Shown here: positions 6,943 to 17,400 of the stretch, piece by piece
How positions within the stretch are numbered: the stretch's first letter is position 1
How the letters are laid out: the number at the start of each line of letters is the position of its first letter
Source: Oscillospiraceae bacterium
GTDB taxonomy: Bacteria; Bacillota; Clostridia; Oscillospirales; Oscillospiraceae
DNA: 64,000 bases
Assembly: GCA_017538965.1 (NCBI GenBank)
Contig: JAFYHU010000015.1
Coordinates: 98,491 to 162,490 of the forward strand
Direction of reading: 5' to 3'
Program-made: the position numbers and the translations under genes
Notes under the pieces: model-generated
Told to the model about the DNA's origin: nothing
The model's database searches: none
What the model saw: the letters and a program-made list of their open reading frames with translations, nothing else

Positions 6943-7888
6943 GCGGCTTACCGCTCTGATCGACCGGGCTGGGCTTACCCAGCCCCAGGTCGCGTTGGCG
7001 ACGGATATCAGCCTCGCCACCATACACGGCTACTGCTGCGGCAGAGTAACCCCCGGCCTCTCTTCGCTGATCGCGATGGCGGACTTCTTCGCCGTACCGC
7101 TGGATTACCTGTGCGGCCGCTGCACGGAAGAACAGGCGCGGGCGATCCTGGCCAACTACAATGAGACTTTCATGGCTCTGCGCCGGGCGCCTTATGAGTC
7201 GTATCTGGTCTCCGGGCGCAAGCCTCTCAATGCCGGGCGCTATACCGAGTACGAATCGCCGTGGCCGTACAATCTGGTGGATACCATCCTTGGAAAACCC
7301 ATCGACTGGATACTCAACGAAGACCATCTGGCCGCCCTGGATCAGGCTATGAGCGTACTGTCCGAGCGGGAGCGCAAAGCCATCCTGCTCTACTACAGGC
7401 ATGGTAAGAGTCTGGAGGATTTGGGCTTGGAATTCAACGTCACCCGTGAGCGCATCCGGAAGGTCATCCTAAGAGGCATAAAGAAGATGCGCCACCCCAG
7501 TCACATCAGTGCGCTGCGCACAGGCATGGGCGTCGCCCGGGATACGGAGGCGGCACGCGCGAGGCTCCTGGAACTGGAGACGCAGATTGACAGCCTTGAA
7601 CAGAAACTCGCGGATCACAAAGCCGCCGTAAATGAAATGAGTGCCATCTGCGCCACTGTTCCAAACGCCCTCGCCAGGCCGGACACATCCGTATTTGACC
7701 TCGGCCTGTCGGTCCGCTCCACCAACTGCCTGTGGCGCGGCGGCTATGACACGTTGGGCAAGGTGATCGACGCCGCCGAGGCGGGACAGCTGAAGGGCGT
7801 GCGCAACCTGGGCATGAAGTCCCTGGAAGAGATACTCGCTGTGCTGTACACGATAACCGGGAAGAACTATCGGAGGGCGTGTGTATGA
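6920..7888 (+). CDS. XRE HTH - sigma-70 region 4 - RNAP alpha-CTD-like fusion protein
   Basis: A 322-residue protein with three DNA-binding modules. Residues about 8-64 are an XRE/Cro-type HTH (LTQPQVALATDISLATIHGY). Residues about 146-192 are a sigma-70 region 4 fold (LSERERKAILLYYRHGKSLE then VTRERIRKVILRGIKKM). A coiled coil runs about 207-242. Residues about 258-311 match the RNA polymerase alpha C-terminal domain (LGLSVRSTNCL, TLGKVIDAAE, LKGVRNLGMKSLEEI). It sits between DUF2815 and the DNA polymerase and overlaps the polymerase gene by 4 bp. Likely a phage transcription regulator that contacts promoter DNA at several points, perhaps at the divergent promoters 4482-4667. ATG at 6926 is a possible alternative start. 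Confidence 0.8.
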   Translation: MEMKWNSERLTALIDRAGLTQPQVALATDISLATIHGYCCGRVTPGLSSLIAMADFFAVPLDYLCGRCTEEQARAILANYNETFMALRRAPYESYLVSGRKPLNAGRYTEYESPWPYNLVDTILGKPIDWILNEDHLAALDQAMSVLSERERKAILLYYRHGKSLEDLGLEFNVTRERIRKVILRGIKKMRHPSHISALRTGMGVARDTEAARARLLELETQIDSLEQKLADHKAAVNEMSAICATVPNALARPDTSVFDLGLSVRSTNCLWRGGYDTLGKVIDAAEAGQLKGVRNLGMKSLEEILAVLYTITGKNYRRACV

Positions 7889-9855
7889 AAGAACTCCATC
7901 TGGATCTCGAAACCCGGAGCAGCGTCGATATCAGCAAGGGCGGCGTGTATAAATACGCCTCCTCTCCCGATTTTGACATCCTGCTCCTGGGCTATTCCGC
8001 CGACGGCGGTGAGGTAACCGTTATAGACCTGGCGTCGGGCGAAGTTGTGCCGGATGAGGTACTGCGCGCCATCGTCAGCGACGACGTCATAAAGTGGGCC
8101 CACAATTCGAGCTTCGAACGGGTCGCTTTATCCTGCTGGCTGCGCCGCCACCGCCCCGACCTGTTTGTCGGCTATGGCATCGACGGTGATCCCACACGGA
8201 ACTATCTCGACCCGGTATCATGGCGTTGCACGATGGTGCTCTCCGCCTACAACGGTCTGCCACTTTCCCTGGACAAGGTTGGCGCGGTGCTGGGCTTTGA
8301 GGAACAGAAGCTCAAAGAAGGCCGCGACCTGATCCGCTACTTCTGCACGCCCAGCCGCACGGAAGGCCGGGACTGGAACCTGCCGGAGCACGCGCCCGAC
8401 CGGTGGGAAGCCTTCAAGGCTTACAACACGCGAGATGTGGTCGTGGAAATGTCGATCCACAAACGTCTCCAAAACTACGCCGTGCCGGATTCCGTCTGGC
8501 AGGAATACCATCTGTCCGAGGAGATCAATGATCGTGGGATTATGATCGACCGCAGGCTGGTGGAGCAGGCCGTCCGCATTGACGAGCAGACGAAGACCGC
8601 TCTCATGGATGAGATGCGGACGCGCACGGGACTGGACAATCCCAACAGCGTCACCCAGCTCAAGGACTTCCTGAACGATAACGGCATGGAGGTTGACAGC
8701 CTTGGCAAAAAGGAAGTCGCCGGCATGATGAAGGATGCCCCGGAGGATCTGGCACAGGTGCTGTCACTGCGGCTGCAGCTGGCGAAAAGCAGCGTGAAGA
8801 AATACACCGCCATGCTGGCGTCCGCCTGTGACGATGACCGCTGCCACGGAATGTTCGCTTTCTACGGGGCCAACCGCACCGGGAGGTTCGCGGGCCGCAT
8901 TGTGCAGCTGCAAAATCTCCACAGGAACGAGATGCCCGATCTGGAGCAGGCGCGGGAGCTGGTGCGCCAGGGTGACTACGACACTCTCTCGCTTCTGTAT
9001 GATTCCGTGCCGGAGGTATTGGCCGAGTTGGTGAGAACGGCGTTTATACCGGCGCCGGGGTACAAATTCGCCGTGGCGGATTTTTCTGCCATCGAGGCCC
9101 GTGTTCTCAGCTTCCTCGCAGGGGAACAGTGGCGCATGGACGTGTTCCACAACGGGCGTGACATCTATTGCGAGAGCGCCAGTCGCATGTTCAACTGCGT
9201 GGTGGAGAAGCACGGGCAAAACGCGCATTTACGGCAAAAAGGCAAAATCAGCGAGTTAGCGTTGGGTTACGGCGGCTCCGTCGGCGCGCTCAAAGCGATG
9301 GGCGCTCTGGACATGGGGTTGACGGAGGACGAGCTTCAGCCGCTGGTCACCATGTGGCGCGGCGCCAACCCGCGAATTGTGGAATATTGGTGGGCGGTTG
9401 ATCACGCTGTGAAGAAAACCGTCAAGCGGAGGGTTTCCACACGGGTCGGCTGCGTCGGCTTCGAGGCGCGCAGCGGCATGCTGTTCGTCACGCTGCCTTC
9501 CGGCCGGCGGCTCTCTTACGTCAAGCCTGATGTCGGGCAGAATCGTTTCGGCGGCGAGAGCGTCACCTACCTGGGCATCGATGGTACAAAGCACTGGTCT
9601 CGCATCGAGAGTTATGGTCCGAAGTTTGTGGAAAACATAACTCAGGCCATCAGCCGCGACATTTTGTGCCACGCCATGCGGACGCTGTCCCACTGCCGTA
9701 TCGTCGGCCATGTCCACGACGAATTGATCATAGAGGTCGGCAAGGACGCTTCGCTGGAAGCGATCTGTGAGCAGATGGGCAGGACGCCACCCTGGTTGCC
9801 GGGAATCGAGTTGAAAGCTGACGGTTATATGTGCCAGTTTTATATGAAAGCGTAA
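7885..9855 (+). CDS. Phage DNA polymerase, family A, with 3'-5' exonuclease domain
   Basis: 656 residues from ATG at 7885, which has GGAGG 8 bp upstream; a GTG 6 bp earlier is less likely. The N-terminal 180 residues are a DnaQ/RNase D-like exonuclease: LHLDLETRS with D and E of ExoI, and WAHNSSFE for ExoII. The polymerase core has motif A DFSAIEARVLSFLAG near residue 399, motif B with RQKGKISELALGYGG near 450, and motif C HVHDELIIEV near 608. This is the phage-type PolA that lacks the 5' nuclease. It replicates the element together with the DUF3987 primase/helicase. It ends the rightward operon and is followed by a terminator at 9864. Confidence 0.95.
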   Translation: MKELHLDLETRSSVDISKGGVYKYASSPDFDILLLGYSADGGEVTVIDLASGEVVPDEVLRAIVSDDVIKWAHNSSFERVALSCWLRRHRPDLFVGYGIDGDPTRNYLDPVSWRCTMVLSAYNGLPLSLDKVGAVLGFEEQKLKEGRDLIRYFCTPSRTEGRDWNLPEHAPDRWEAFKAYNTRDVVVEMSIHKRLQNYAVPDSVWQEYHLSEEINDRGIMIDRRLVEQAVRIDEQTKTALMDEMRTRTGLDNPNSVTQLKDFLNDNGMEVDSLGKKEVAGMMKDAPEDLAQVLSLRLQLAKSSVKKYTAMLASACDDDRCHGMFAFYGANRTGRFAGRIVQLQNLHRNEMPDLEQARELVRQGDYDTLSLLYDSVPEVLAELVRTAFIPAPGYKFAVADFSAIEARVLSFLAGEQWRMDVFHNGRDIYCESASRMFNCVVEKHGQNAHLRQKGKISELALGYGGSVGALKAMGALDMGLTEDELQPLVTMWRGANPRIVEYWWAVDHAVKKTVKRRVSTRVGCVGFEARSGMLFVTLPSGRRLSYVKPDVGQNRFGGESVTYLGIDGTKHWSRIESYGPKFVENITQAISRDILCHAMRTLSHCRIVGHVHDELIIEVGKDASLEAICEQMGRTPPWLPGIELKADGYMCQFYMKA

Positions 9856-9863
9856 GCGCGAAA

Positions 9864-9900
9864 ACGGGCAGCTCCGATGGTGGGGCTGCCCGTATTCTGT
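9864..9900 (+). terminator. Intrinsic terminator after the phage DNA polymerase gene
   Basis: ACGGGCAGCTCC-GATGGT-GGGGCTGCCCGT, a 12 bp stem, followed by ATTCTGTTT. It closes the rightward phage operon and separates it from the restriction-modification block. Confidence 0.8.
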
Positions 9901-9941
9901 TTCGATCCAAATACAAAAATGTGTAATTCGGTTAAAAAATC

Positions 9942-9971
9942 TTGACCGTAGTTAATCCAAAATGGTATTAT
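9942..9971 (+). promoter_or_regulatory. Promoter of the XRE regulator / hsd block
   Basis: TTGACC (9942-9947), an 18 bp spacer, and TATTAT (9966-9971), about 18 bp before the ATG at 9990. The region is clearly AT-richer than the genes around it. Confidence 0.6.
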
Positions 9972-9989
9972 GTCATCGGAGGTAGTGCT

Positions 9990-10442
9990 ATGGCTACAGA
10001 ACAGTCTTTCCAACTGAATAGATTACAAGAAAACCTTCCAGCCATTCGGAAAATCGCAGGCTGGCGTGCCGTTGATTTAGGGAAGTTGATTGGCGTCACA
10101 AAGCAAAGTATCAGTAATTTAGAGAACCACAAGTCAAAGATGACGCTAATGCAGTACATTGCGATCAGGCACATGATTGATTACCAGATACAGAAGCAAC
10201 CTGAAAACAAAGCACTGGCACAAATCGTCCCTCTGCTTTTGGATGCCGTGTCACAGACGAAAGATGAATACGCCAACGTCAGAGCATCCGCTGAAGAGAT
10301 GGCAAATGCTGCGGCAGCGGGTGTCAGCGACGGAACCCTTAATGCGATATCCGAAAAACTTCTGCCAAAGAAGAAACCTGCTCATGCCGCAGATTGGACT
10401 GCCGCCATCATGTCCAGCACAGGTGAGCACAACATGAAATAG
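9990..10442 (+). CDS. XRE-family transcriptional regulator upstream of the hsd operon
   Basis: 150 residues from ATG at 9990, with GGAGG 7 bp upstream; a longer frame from 9942 overlaps the promoter and is rejected. Residues about 10-70 form an HTH (LPAIRKIAGWRAVDLGKLIG, then VTKQSISNLENHKSKM), and the rest is helical and basic. It lies 17 bp before hsdM, in the position of a controller protein that times methylase and nuclease expression; that role is inferred from context only. Confidence 0.8.
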   Translation: MATEQSFQLNRLQENLPAIRKIAGWRAVDLGKLIGVTKQSISNLENHKSKMTLMQYIAIRHMIDYQIQKQPENKALAQIVPLLLDAVSQTKDEYANVRASAEEMANAAAAGVSDGTLNAISEKLLPKKKPAHAADWTAAIMSSTGEHNMK

Positions 10443-10459
10443 TCACTGGAGGCACAGCC

Positions 10460-13213
10460 ATGAATAAGCAAAAACTCGCATCCACAATCTGGGAATCCGC
10501 TAATGAGATGCGTTCGAAAATAGAAGCAAACGAGTATAAGGATTTTATCCTGGGCTTCATCTTCTATAAATACCTCTCCGAGAGTGAAGTACGCTTCTTG
10601 CGCGCTGAGCAAATGACTGATGAGGATATAGAACATCTGGATGAAAGCGACGAACAGTTTGTTGACTATGTCAAAGACAAGATCGGGTATTTCATTGAGT
10701 ACAAGAATCTGTTTTCGACCTGGATCGGCAAAGGCGACGATTTTGATGTCTCCGATGTCCGCACCGGCCTCTCCGCCTTTTCCCGCCTAATCGGGGCTAC
10801 ACACAAGAAGGTTTTTGATAAGATCTTCACCACCCTTCAGACCGGACTATCCAAGCTCGGTGAAAGTGCGTCTACGCAGACGAAAGCTATCAGCGGTCTT
10901 ATTACCCTCATCAATCAGATACCGATGGACGGGAAACAGGACTATGACGTCCTCGGCTTCATCTATGAATATCTGATCAGCAACTTTGCCGCAAACGCTG
11001 GAAAAAAGGCGGGCGAATTCTACACTCCCCATGAGGTTTCGGTCCTCATGTCAGAGATTGTCGCCGAGCATCTGAAAGACAGGACATCCATCCGTATTTA
11101 TGATCCGACGTCCGGCTCCGGATCGCTGCTGATTAACATCGGTGCGGCAGCATCCAAGTATATCCACGGCGATAACAAGATCACCTATTATGCGCAGGAG
11201 TTGAAGGAGAACACCTACAACCTTACGCGCATGAACCTTGTTATGCGTGGCATCGCTCCGAACTGCATCTTTGTCCGTAATGGGGATACCCTTGAACAGG
11301 ACTGGCCTTTCTTCGAAGATAATGAGCCCGAAAAATACCAGCTTACCCGTGTAGACGCTGTGGTTTCGAATCCGCCATACTCTCAAAAGTGGGATGTCAA
11401 GGACAAGAAATTTGATCCACGTTTTAAGCAGTACGGCGTCGCTCCAAAGGGAAAGGCAGATTATGCCTTCCTTCTCCATGACCTCTACCATTTGGAAGAG
11501 GACGGCATCATGACCATTGTCCTTCCGCATGGCGTATTGTTTCGTGGAAAAGAAGAAGAATCCATCCGCACAAATCTCGTGGAAAACAACAATATCGACG
11601 CCATCATCGGGTTGCCTGCCAACATCTTTTTTGGAACCAGCATTCCGACGATTATTATGGTCTTACGCCGCATCCGTAAAAACACGGATATTCTGATCAT
11701 CGACGCCTCAAAGGGTTTTGAGAAAACGAGCAAGAACAATGTCCTCCGGGCATCGGATATAAAACGCATCGCTGACACCATTAAAGCCAGAGCTGCTATT
11801 CCGGGCTTCTCTGTACTGGTCAGCAAAGAACAGGTTGTTGCAAATGGGTACAATCTGAATATTCCCCGATATATCGATAACACGGATCCCGTGGAACCCT
11901 GGGATATCCACTCTATCATGTTTGGCGGCATTCCCAAGAAGGAAGTTGCGCTTCTGCAGGAATACTGGGATGCCATTCCCGGATTGAAAGAAACGCTCTT
12001 TACTGAAGTGTCCTCTGACTATGTACAGTTCTCGTGTGAAGACATCGCCGCCCATGTTAATGAGCATCCCGCTGTTGCCCGTTACCACTCCCAATATGCA
12101 GAGGCTTTCTCTGGCTTTGCCGAGCTACTTAAAACTGACCTCATTGACCACCGCCATGAGATCGGTGTGGAAGCAGAGGAAGAAAAAATCAGTCAGGAAA
12201 TATTCCGGCGCATGGATGGAATCCCAGTTATCGACCCATACAACGCATACCAGGTACTGGATAATGCCTGGGTGCAAATTCGTATTGATCTGGATATTCT
12301 CCATACCGAGGGGGACACCGCACTTACCACGGTAGACCCAAATATGGTGACGAAGAAAAAGAATGACAAGACCATTGAAGTTCAGGAAGGCTGGGTTGGC
12401 CGTATCCTGCCCTTTGACCTTGTACAGCGTCAACTGCTGACCGATGATCTTGAAGCCCTTGAGGAGAAGCAAGCAGAACTGGCGGAGATTGATGCCGTCT
12501 ATGAGGAAATCATAGATTCGTTGGAAGATGACGAGCGTGAGGGCAGCATCACAAATGAAGGCAACATGTCCTTCTCTTCCAAGGGGGTCAAGGAGAAGGT
12601 GGCTGACATTTTGGAGGATGTTGAATCAGAGGAGATTACCGCTCTGCAGAAATACCTGACACTGTCCCGCAAGGCTGACAAACAGAACTATATCCGCGAC
12701 TGCAAAATTGTGGATTGGTCGGCTATTACCTACAGCGCAAACGGCACATATACGAAGACTGCCATTACTAACCGTATTGCCGAATTAAAGAGGCAGTTTG
12801 AATTCCCGGAGGATTCTTTTGAGCATAAGATGCTGTTGGTTCTCGATACTATTGAACGGGAAACTCAACTTAAGCGAGAGGTAAAGGAGATGTCTTCGGC
12901 GCTCCACGAGAAAACAAAAGCAACAATTGAACAGCTAACGGTTCATCAAGCATTGGATCTTTTATACAAAAAATGGGTAGACCCTATCACAAAGGGTATA
13001 AACCTGCTCCCTTCTCAGTTAATAATGACTCTATTGTTAAAGCTTCATCACTTAAGCGACAAGTATAAAGTCACGTTTTCTGAAGTAGGAGGTAAAATAA
13101 AAAAATCCGAAACAACTCTTTCTTCATTTGTTGGTGATCTTACAGCTACAAGCACGTTTGATCTTAGTGGTCTAAACGAACTGCGTGTGTTATTGGGAGG
13201 CGACAATGAGTAA
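10460..13213 (+). CDS. hsdM: Type I restriction-modification system, DNA methyltransferase subunit HsdM (long form)
   Basis: 917 residues, against about 500-550 for the classical subunit. The N-terminal HsdM_N helical domain (LASTIWESANEMRSKIEANE) is followed by the N6-adenine methyltransferase core: the AdoMet-binding motif DPTSGSGSLLI near residue 215 and the catalytic NPPY in SNPPYSQKWD near residue 305. The last 400 residues are a long helical, coiled-coil-rich extension. The subunit methylates adenine in the site read by HsdS. Base composition drops sharply from about 12880 on, and the low-GC block runs on into hsdS. It overlaps hsdS by 8 bp. Confidence 0.95.
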   Translation: MNKQKLASTIWESANEMRSKIEANEYKDFILGFIFYKYLSESEVRFLRAEQMTDEDIEHLDESDEQFVDYVKDKIGYFIEYKNLFSTWIGKGDDFDVSDVRTGLSAFSRLIGATHKKVFDKIFTTLQTGLSKLGESASTQTKAISGLITLINQIPMDGKQDYDVLGFIYEYLISNFAANAGKKAGEFYTPHEVSVLMSEIVAEHLKDRTSIRIYDPTSGSGSLLINIGAAASKYIHGDNKITYYAQELKENTYNLTRMNLVMRGIAPNCIFVRNGDTLEQDWPFFEDNEPEKYQLTRVDAVVSNPPYSQKWDVKDKKFDPRFKQYGVAPKGKADYAFLLHDLYHLEEDGIMTIVLPHGVLFRGKEEESIRTNLVENNNIDAIIGLPANIFFGTSIPTIIMVLRRIRKNTDILIIDASKGFEKTSKNNVLRASDIKRIADTIKARAAIPGFSVLVSKEQVVANGYNLNIPRYIDNTDPVEPWDIHSIMFGGIPKKEVALLQEYWDAIPGLKETLFTEVSSDYVQFSCEDIAAHVNEHPAVARYHSQYAEAFSGFAELLKTDLIDHRHEIGVEAEEEKISQEIFRRMDGIPVIDPYNAYQVLDNAWVQIRIDLDILHTEGDTALTTVDPNMVTKKKNDKTIEVQEGWVGRILPFDLVQRQLLTDDLEALEEKQAELAEIDAVYEEIIDSLEDDEREGSITNEGNMSFSSKGVKEKVADILEDVESEEITALQKYLTLSRKADKQNYIRDCKIVDWSAITYSANGTYTKTAITNRIAELKRQFEFPEDSFEHKMLLVLDTIERETQLKREVKEMSSALHEKTKATIEQLTVHQALDLLYKKWVDPITKGINLLPSQLIMTLLLKLHHLSDKYKVTFSEVGGKIKKSETTLSSFVGDLTATSTFDLSGLNELRVLLGGDNE

Positions 13214-14423
13214 AAAACCAACCCCTTCTATTCGATTCAAGGAATTTTCCGACAAATGGGAAGAGAAAAGAATAGACGAATGGGGCTTCTTTTACTACGG
13301 GCATAGTTGTCCAAAATGGTCAGTAACCCCCGATGCTACTATACCATGTATACGTTATGGTGAATTGTACACCAAATTTGGTGCAAAAATCGACAATGTT
13401 CACTCCTATACAAGCATGCCAGAGGATTGTCTTCGTTTTAGCAAGGGAAACGAGGTTCTGATCCCTCGGGTTGGAGAAGACCCAATGGACTATAATCATT
13501 GCACGTGGCTCTCATTAAAAAATGTTGCCATAGGAGAAATGATTTCGGTGTTTAATACTGAACAGAGCCCTTATTTCACCGCTATCATGTTTAATGCAAT
13601 GCTTCAAAAGGATTTTGCTATCCGAGTAGAAGGGGGAAGCGTAACAAATCTATATTATGATCAGTTGAAGGAGATCCTTGTTTCCTATCCTTCAGTAGGT
13701 GAACAAGAAAAAATCGCTGCATTCTTCGATGGAATTGATACAACAATCCAACTTAATAAAGAAAACCTGAAAAAAATGCAGCAAATTCGATTATCATTCT
13801 TGAAAACACTCTTTGCCTCCAAGGATGAAAAAATTCCACAAATCCGTTTTAATGGGTTTAATGGTAAGTGGCCTATTACACAACTGTCAGTTGTCATTAG
13901 CCCGTATAACGACTATCTTCAAACCCCTACTGACGGTTACACACGCCTCGGAATCCGCAGCCACATGAAGGGAACCTTCTACGAGTATGTGGCTCCCAGC
14001 AAGCAGCTCGGCGAAAAACGGCTCCAGCGCGTAAAACGTGACAACTTCATCGTCAACATTGTCTTCGCCTGGGAGCACGCCATAGCCGTCACCACCGAAG
14101 AGGATGAAGGGAAACTGGTCTCCCACCGCTTTCCACAGTTCAGCTTCAACAAGGGAATGTATCCGCGCTTTTTCCACTACGCTCTAAACGATGAGCGGTT
14201 CCGCCATCACCTCTGGCTTGCATCGCCCAGTGGCGCAGGGCGGAATAAAACGCTGCGGATTGATGAGATGCTGGAATATGAGCTCCGCGTCCCGGAATAC
14301 GAGGAGCAAAAGAAAATCGCCGACTTCCTGACTTCACTGGATGAGCTTATCGAACTATACGACTATCGAATCACCAAGCTACAAAACATCAAGGCCGCAT
14401 GCCTGCAGGGAATGTTCGTATAG
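13206..14423 (+). CDS. hsdS: Type I restriction-modification system, specificity subunit HsdS
   Basis: 405 residues from ATG at 13206, with GGGAGG upstream; an earlier ATG at 13185 lies inside hsdM. It has the usual two-fold layout: target recognition domain 1 (about 1-165), conserved helical spacer ending LKKMQQIRLSFLKTLFA (about 180-200), a second repeat beginning IPQIRFNGFNGKW, target recognition domain 2 (about 215-360), and the final conserved helices ending QNIKAACLQGMFV. The first half is AT-rich while the second half returns to the GC level of hsdR, so the two recognition domains seem to have different origins. It sets the DNA site of the complex. Confidence 0.93.
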   Translation: MSKKPTPSIRFKEFSDKWEEKRIDEWGFFYYGHSCPKWSVTPDATIPCIRYGELYTKFGAKIDNVHSYTSMPEDCLRFSKGNEVLIPRVGEDPMDYNHCTWLSLKNVAIGEMISVFNTEQSPYFTAIMFNAMLQKDFAIRVEGGSVTNLYYDQLKEILVSYPSVGEQEKIAAFFDGIDTTIQLNKENLKKMQQIRLSFLKTLFASKDEKIPQIRFNGFNGKWPITQLSVVISPYNDYLQTPTDGYTRLGIRSHMKGTFYEYVAPSKQLGEKRLQRVKRDNFIVNIVFAWEHAIAVTTEEDEGKLVSHRFPQFSFNKGMYPRFFHYALNDERFRHHLWLASPSGAGRNKTLRIDEMLEYELRVPEYEEQKKIADFLTSLDELIELYDYRITKLQNIKAACLQGMFV

Positions 14424-14435
14424 GGAGGTTGTCCC

Positions 14436-17400
14436 ATGACATATGAAACCGAAAAAGAATTTGAAGAGGTTGTCATAGCACAGCTAATCGAAGGTGGATG
14501 GAAATCCGTCATCCGCTACCCTACGGAGGAAGAACTGATCCAGAACTGGGCAAGCATTCTCTTTGAAAACAACCGTGGGCGGGATCAGTTGAACGGCTGT
14601 CCGCTCACCGGGGGAGAGATGGATCAGATCATCGAGCAGATTATTGCGCTCCGCACACCGCTGAAGCTTAATGACTTCATCAACGGAAAAAGCGTTTCTG
14701 TCCGACGAGATAATCCTGATGACCCGGAGCACCTCGGTCAGGAGGTAAGCCTCAAGATTTACGACCGGCAGGAAATCGCAAATGGGCAGAGCCGGTACCA
14801 GATCGTACAGCAGCCTAAGTTCAAAACACGTGCTGTCCTTAATGACCGGCGCGGCGACCTGATGCTACTGATCAACGGTATGCCCGTCATCCACATGGAA
14901 TTAAAGCGCAGTGGTGTCTCTGTCAGCCGGGCATACAACCAGATAGAGAAGTATGCTCACGAAGGCGTGTTCACTGGCCTCTTCTCCCTGATCCAAGTCT
15001 TTGTGGCGATGGAGCCAGAAGAAACGGTGTACTTCGCCAACCCCGGCCCCGATGGTGAATTCAACAAAGCGTTCTATTTCCACTGGGCAAACTTTGACAA
15101 TGAACCGATCAATAACTGGAAGCAGGTCGTATCCGAGCTTCTCAATATCCCGATGGCACATACGCTGATCGGTTTCTATACCATTCCAGATGCAAAGGAT
15201 AACACACTTAAGGTCATGCGCAGCTACCAGTATTACGCTGCGACAAGGCTTGCTGACAGGGTTACGGACAAAGACTGGTCAGATACCGACCTTCTCGGCG
15301 GGCATATCTGGCATACCACAGGCTCGGGAAAGACCTTAACGAGCTTCAAGTCGGCGCAGCTGATTGCCAGCTGGCATGATGCTGACAAGGTTGTTTTTCT
15401 CGTGGACCGGAAGGCGCTCGGCAGGCAGTCGTTTGACGACTTCACTGCCTTCGCCAGTCCGTCTGAGACTATTCAGGCCACCGAGGACAGCACCGAACTG
15501 GCTGCTAAGCTGAAAAGCGATTCTTCCCAGGATACGCTGATCGTCACTTCCATCCAGAAGCTCAGTAATGTGACGAAGGATGATGCCAACATCCGCGCCG
15601 CAGACCTGCAGAAAATTCTCTCGAAACGGATCGTCATCATCATCGACGAGGCGCACCGCTCCACTTTTGGGGAGATGCTCTCGAATATCAAGACGACGTT
15701 CAAGCATTCCCTTATCTTCGGTTTCACCGGAACGCCGATCCAGGATGTGAACAAGAAGAAGGATAATACCACGACCACAGTATTCGGCAGTGAGCTTCAC
15801 AGATATACCCTCGCTGACGGCATTCGCGATAAGAACGTGCTCGGCTTCGATCCCTACATGGTACTGATCTATAAGGACCATGATATCCGAGAAAAAGTTG
15901 CTCTTATGAAAGCAAGGGCCAAAACGGTTCAGGATGTCTTCAAAACCAAAAAGCAGGAGAAAATATACTATCACTACATGAATGCCTCCAAGGTGAAGAT
16001 GGCCGGGGAGAAAAAAGGCGAAAAGTACATTAAAGGCATAGAAGATTTCGTACCCAATTCACAGTACGAGGAACTCGTATACCGCAAAGCAGTGCTTCAG
16101 GATATTCTGGACAATTGGATTAGCCTAAGCCACAATGGCCTGTTCCATGCGATCTTTGCAACATCGACCATCCCGGAAGCTGTAGCATATTACAGGCTCC
16201 TTCGGGACATGGCGCCACAGCTGAATATCACGGGCGTTTTCGACCCAACCATCGATGACAACGGCGGTCGATCCCTGGACAAGGAAGATGGTATTGTTGA
16301 AATGCTCGAAGACTATGAGCGGATGTTCGGTCAGCCATTTTCCATGTCCGCTTATGATCAGTTCCGGGAGGATGTACAGCTGCGCCTTGCGCATAAAAAG
16401 CACTACAGTCACATCGGTCCCGACGAGCAAATCAACATCCTGATTGTTGTAAATCAAATGCTGACGGGCTTCGATTCCAAATGGATCAATACACTGTATA
16501 TGGATAAGGTCATGGATTACGAAAACCTGATTCAGGCCTTCTCCCGTACCAACAGGCTATATGGCGATGAGAAGCCATTCGGAATCATAAAGTACTACCG
16601 CCGTCCGCATACGATGGCGCGGAACATTGAGGAAGCGGTGCGGGCGTACTCCGGGGATATTCCTATTGGTCTGTTTGTCGACAAGCTGCCGGGAAACCTA
16701 CGAACGATCAATCGCCTGTTTGGTGAGATCTCTGATCTGTTCAAGAATGCTGGAATCGAAAACTTTGAGAAACTCCCGGAAGAAAAAGCGGTCGTTGGCA
16801 GATTTGCAAAGCTTTTTAAGCGGCTGAACCAAACTATCGAGGCCGCAATGATCCAGGGCTTCAGCTGGCAGAAAAGCCAGTATAGTCAAGTGTTGGATGA
16901 TGGAACGGAGGATTTCATCCCCGTGGATCTTGACGAACCAACATATCTGGCACTCCTCCACCGCTATAAGGAGCTTTCCTCCGGAGGCGGCGGTGGCTTT
17001 GGTGGAGATCCACCGTTTGAAATTGATACACATATCACCGAGATTAGAACCGACGCCATCGATGCGGATTACATGAATTCCCGCTTCGATAAGTTCTACA
17101 AACTGTGGGAAAAGGGCGGTTACGACCAAGAGACCTTCGACAATACCCTTGCTGCCCTTCATAAGTCGTTTGGCATGCTCAGCCCTGAGGAACAGAAATA
17201 CGCCAACCTGTTCATCCGCGATATACAGTCCGGCGACATCCGGGTAGACCCGAGCAGAACATTCCGGGATTACATCTCTGAGTATATGCGGCGTGAGGAA
17301 GATTCTCGTATTGCCCGTATGGTCAGACGGCTTGGATGCTATGCGGACAAGCTGAGAGAATTCCTCGACCGTAAGGTCACAGAAGCAAATTACAACGATG

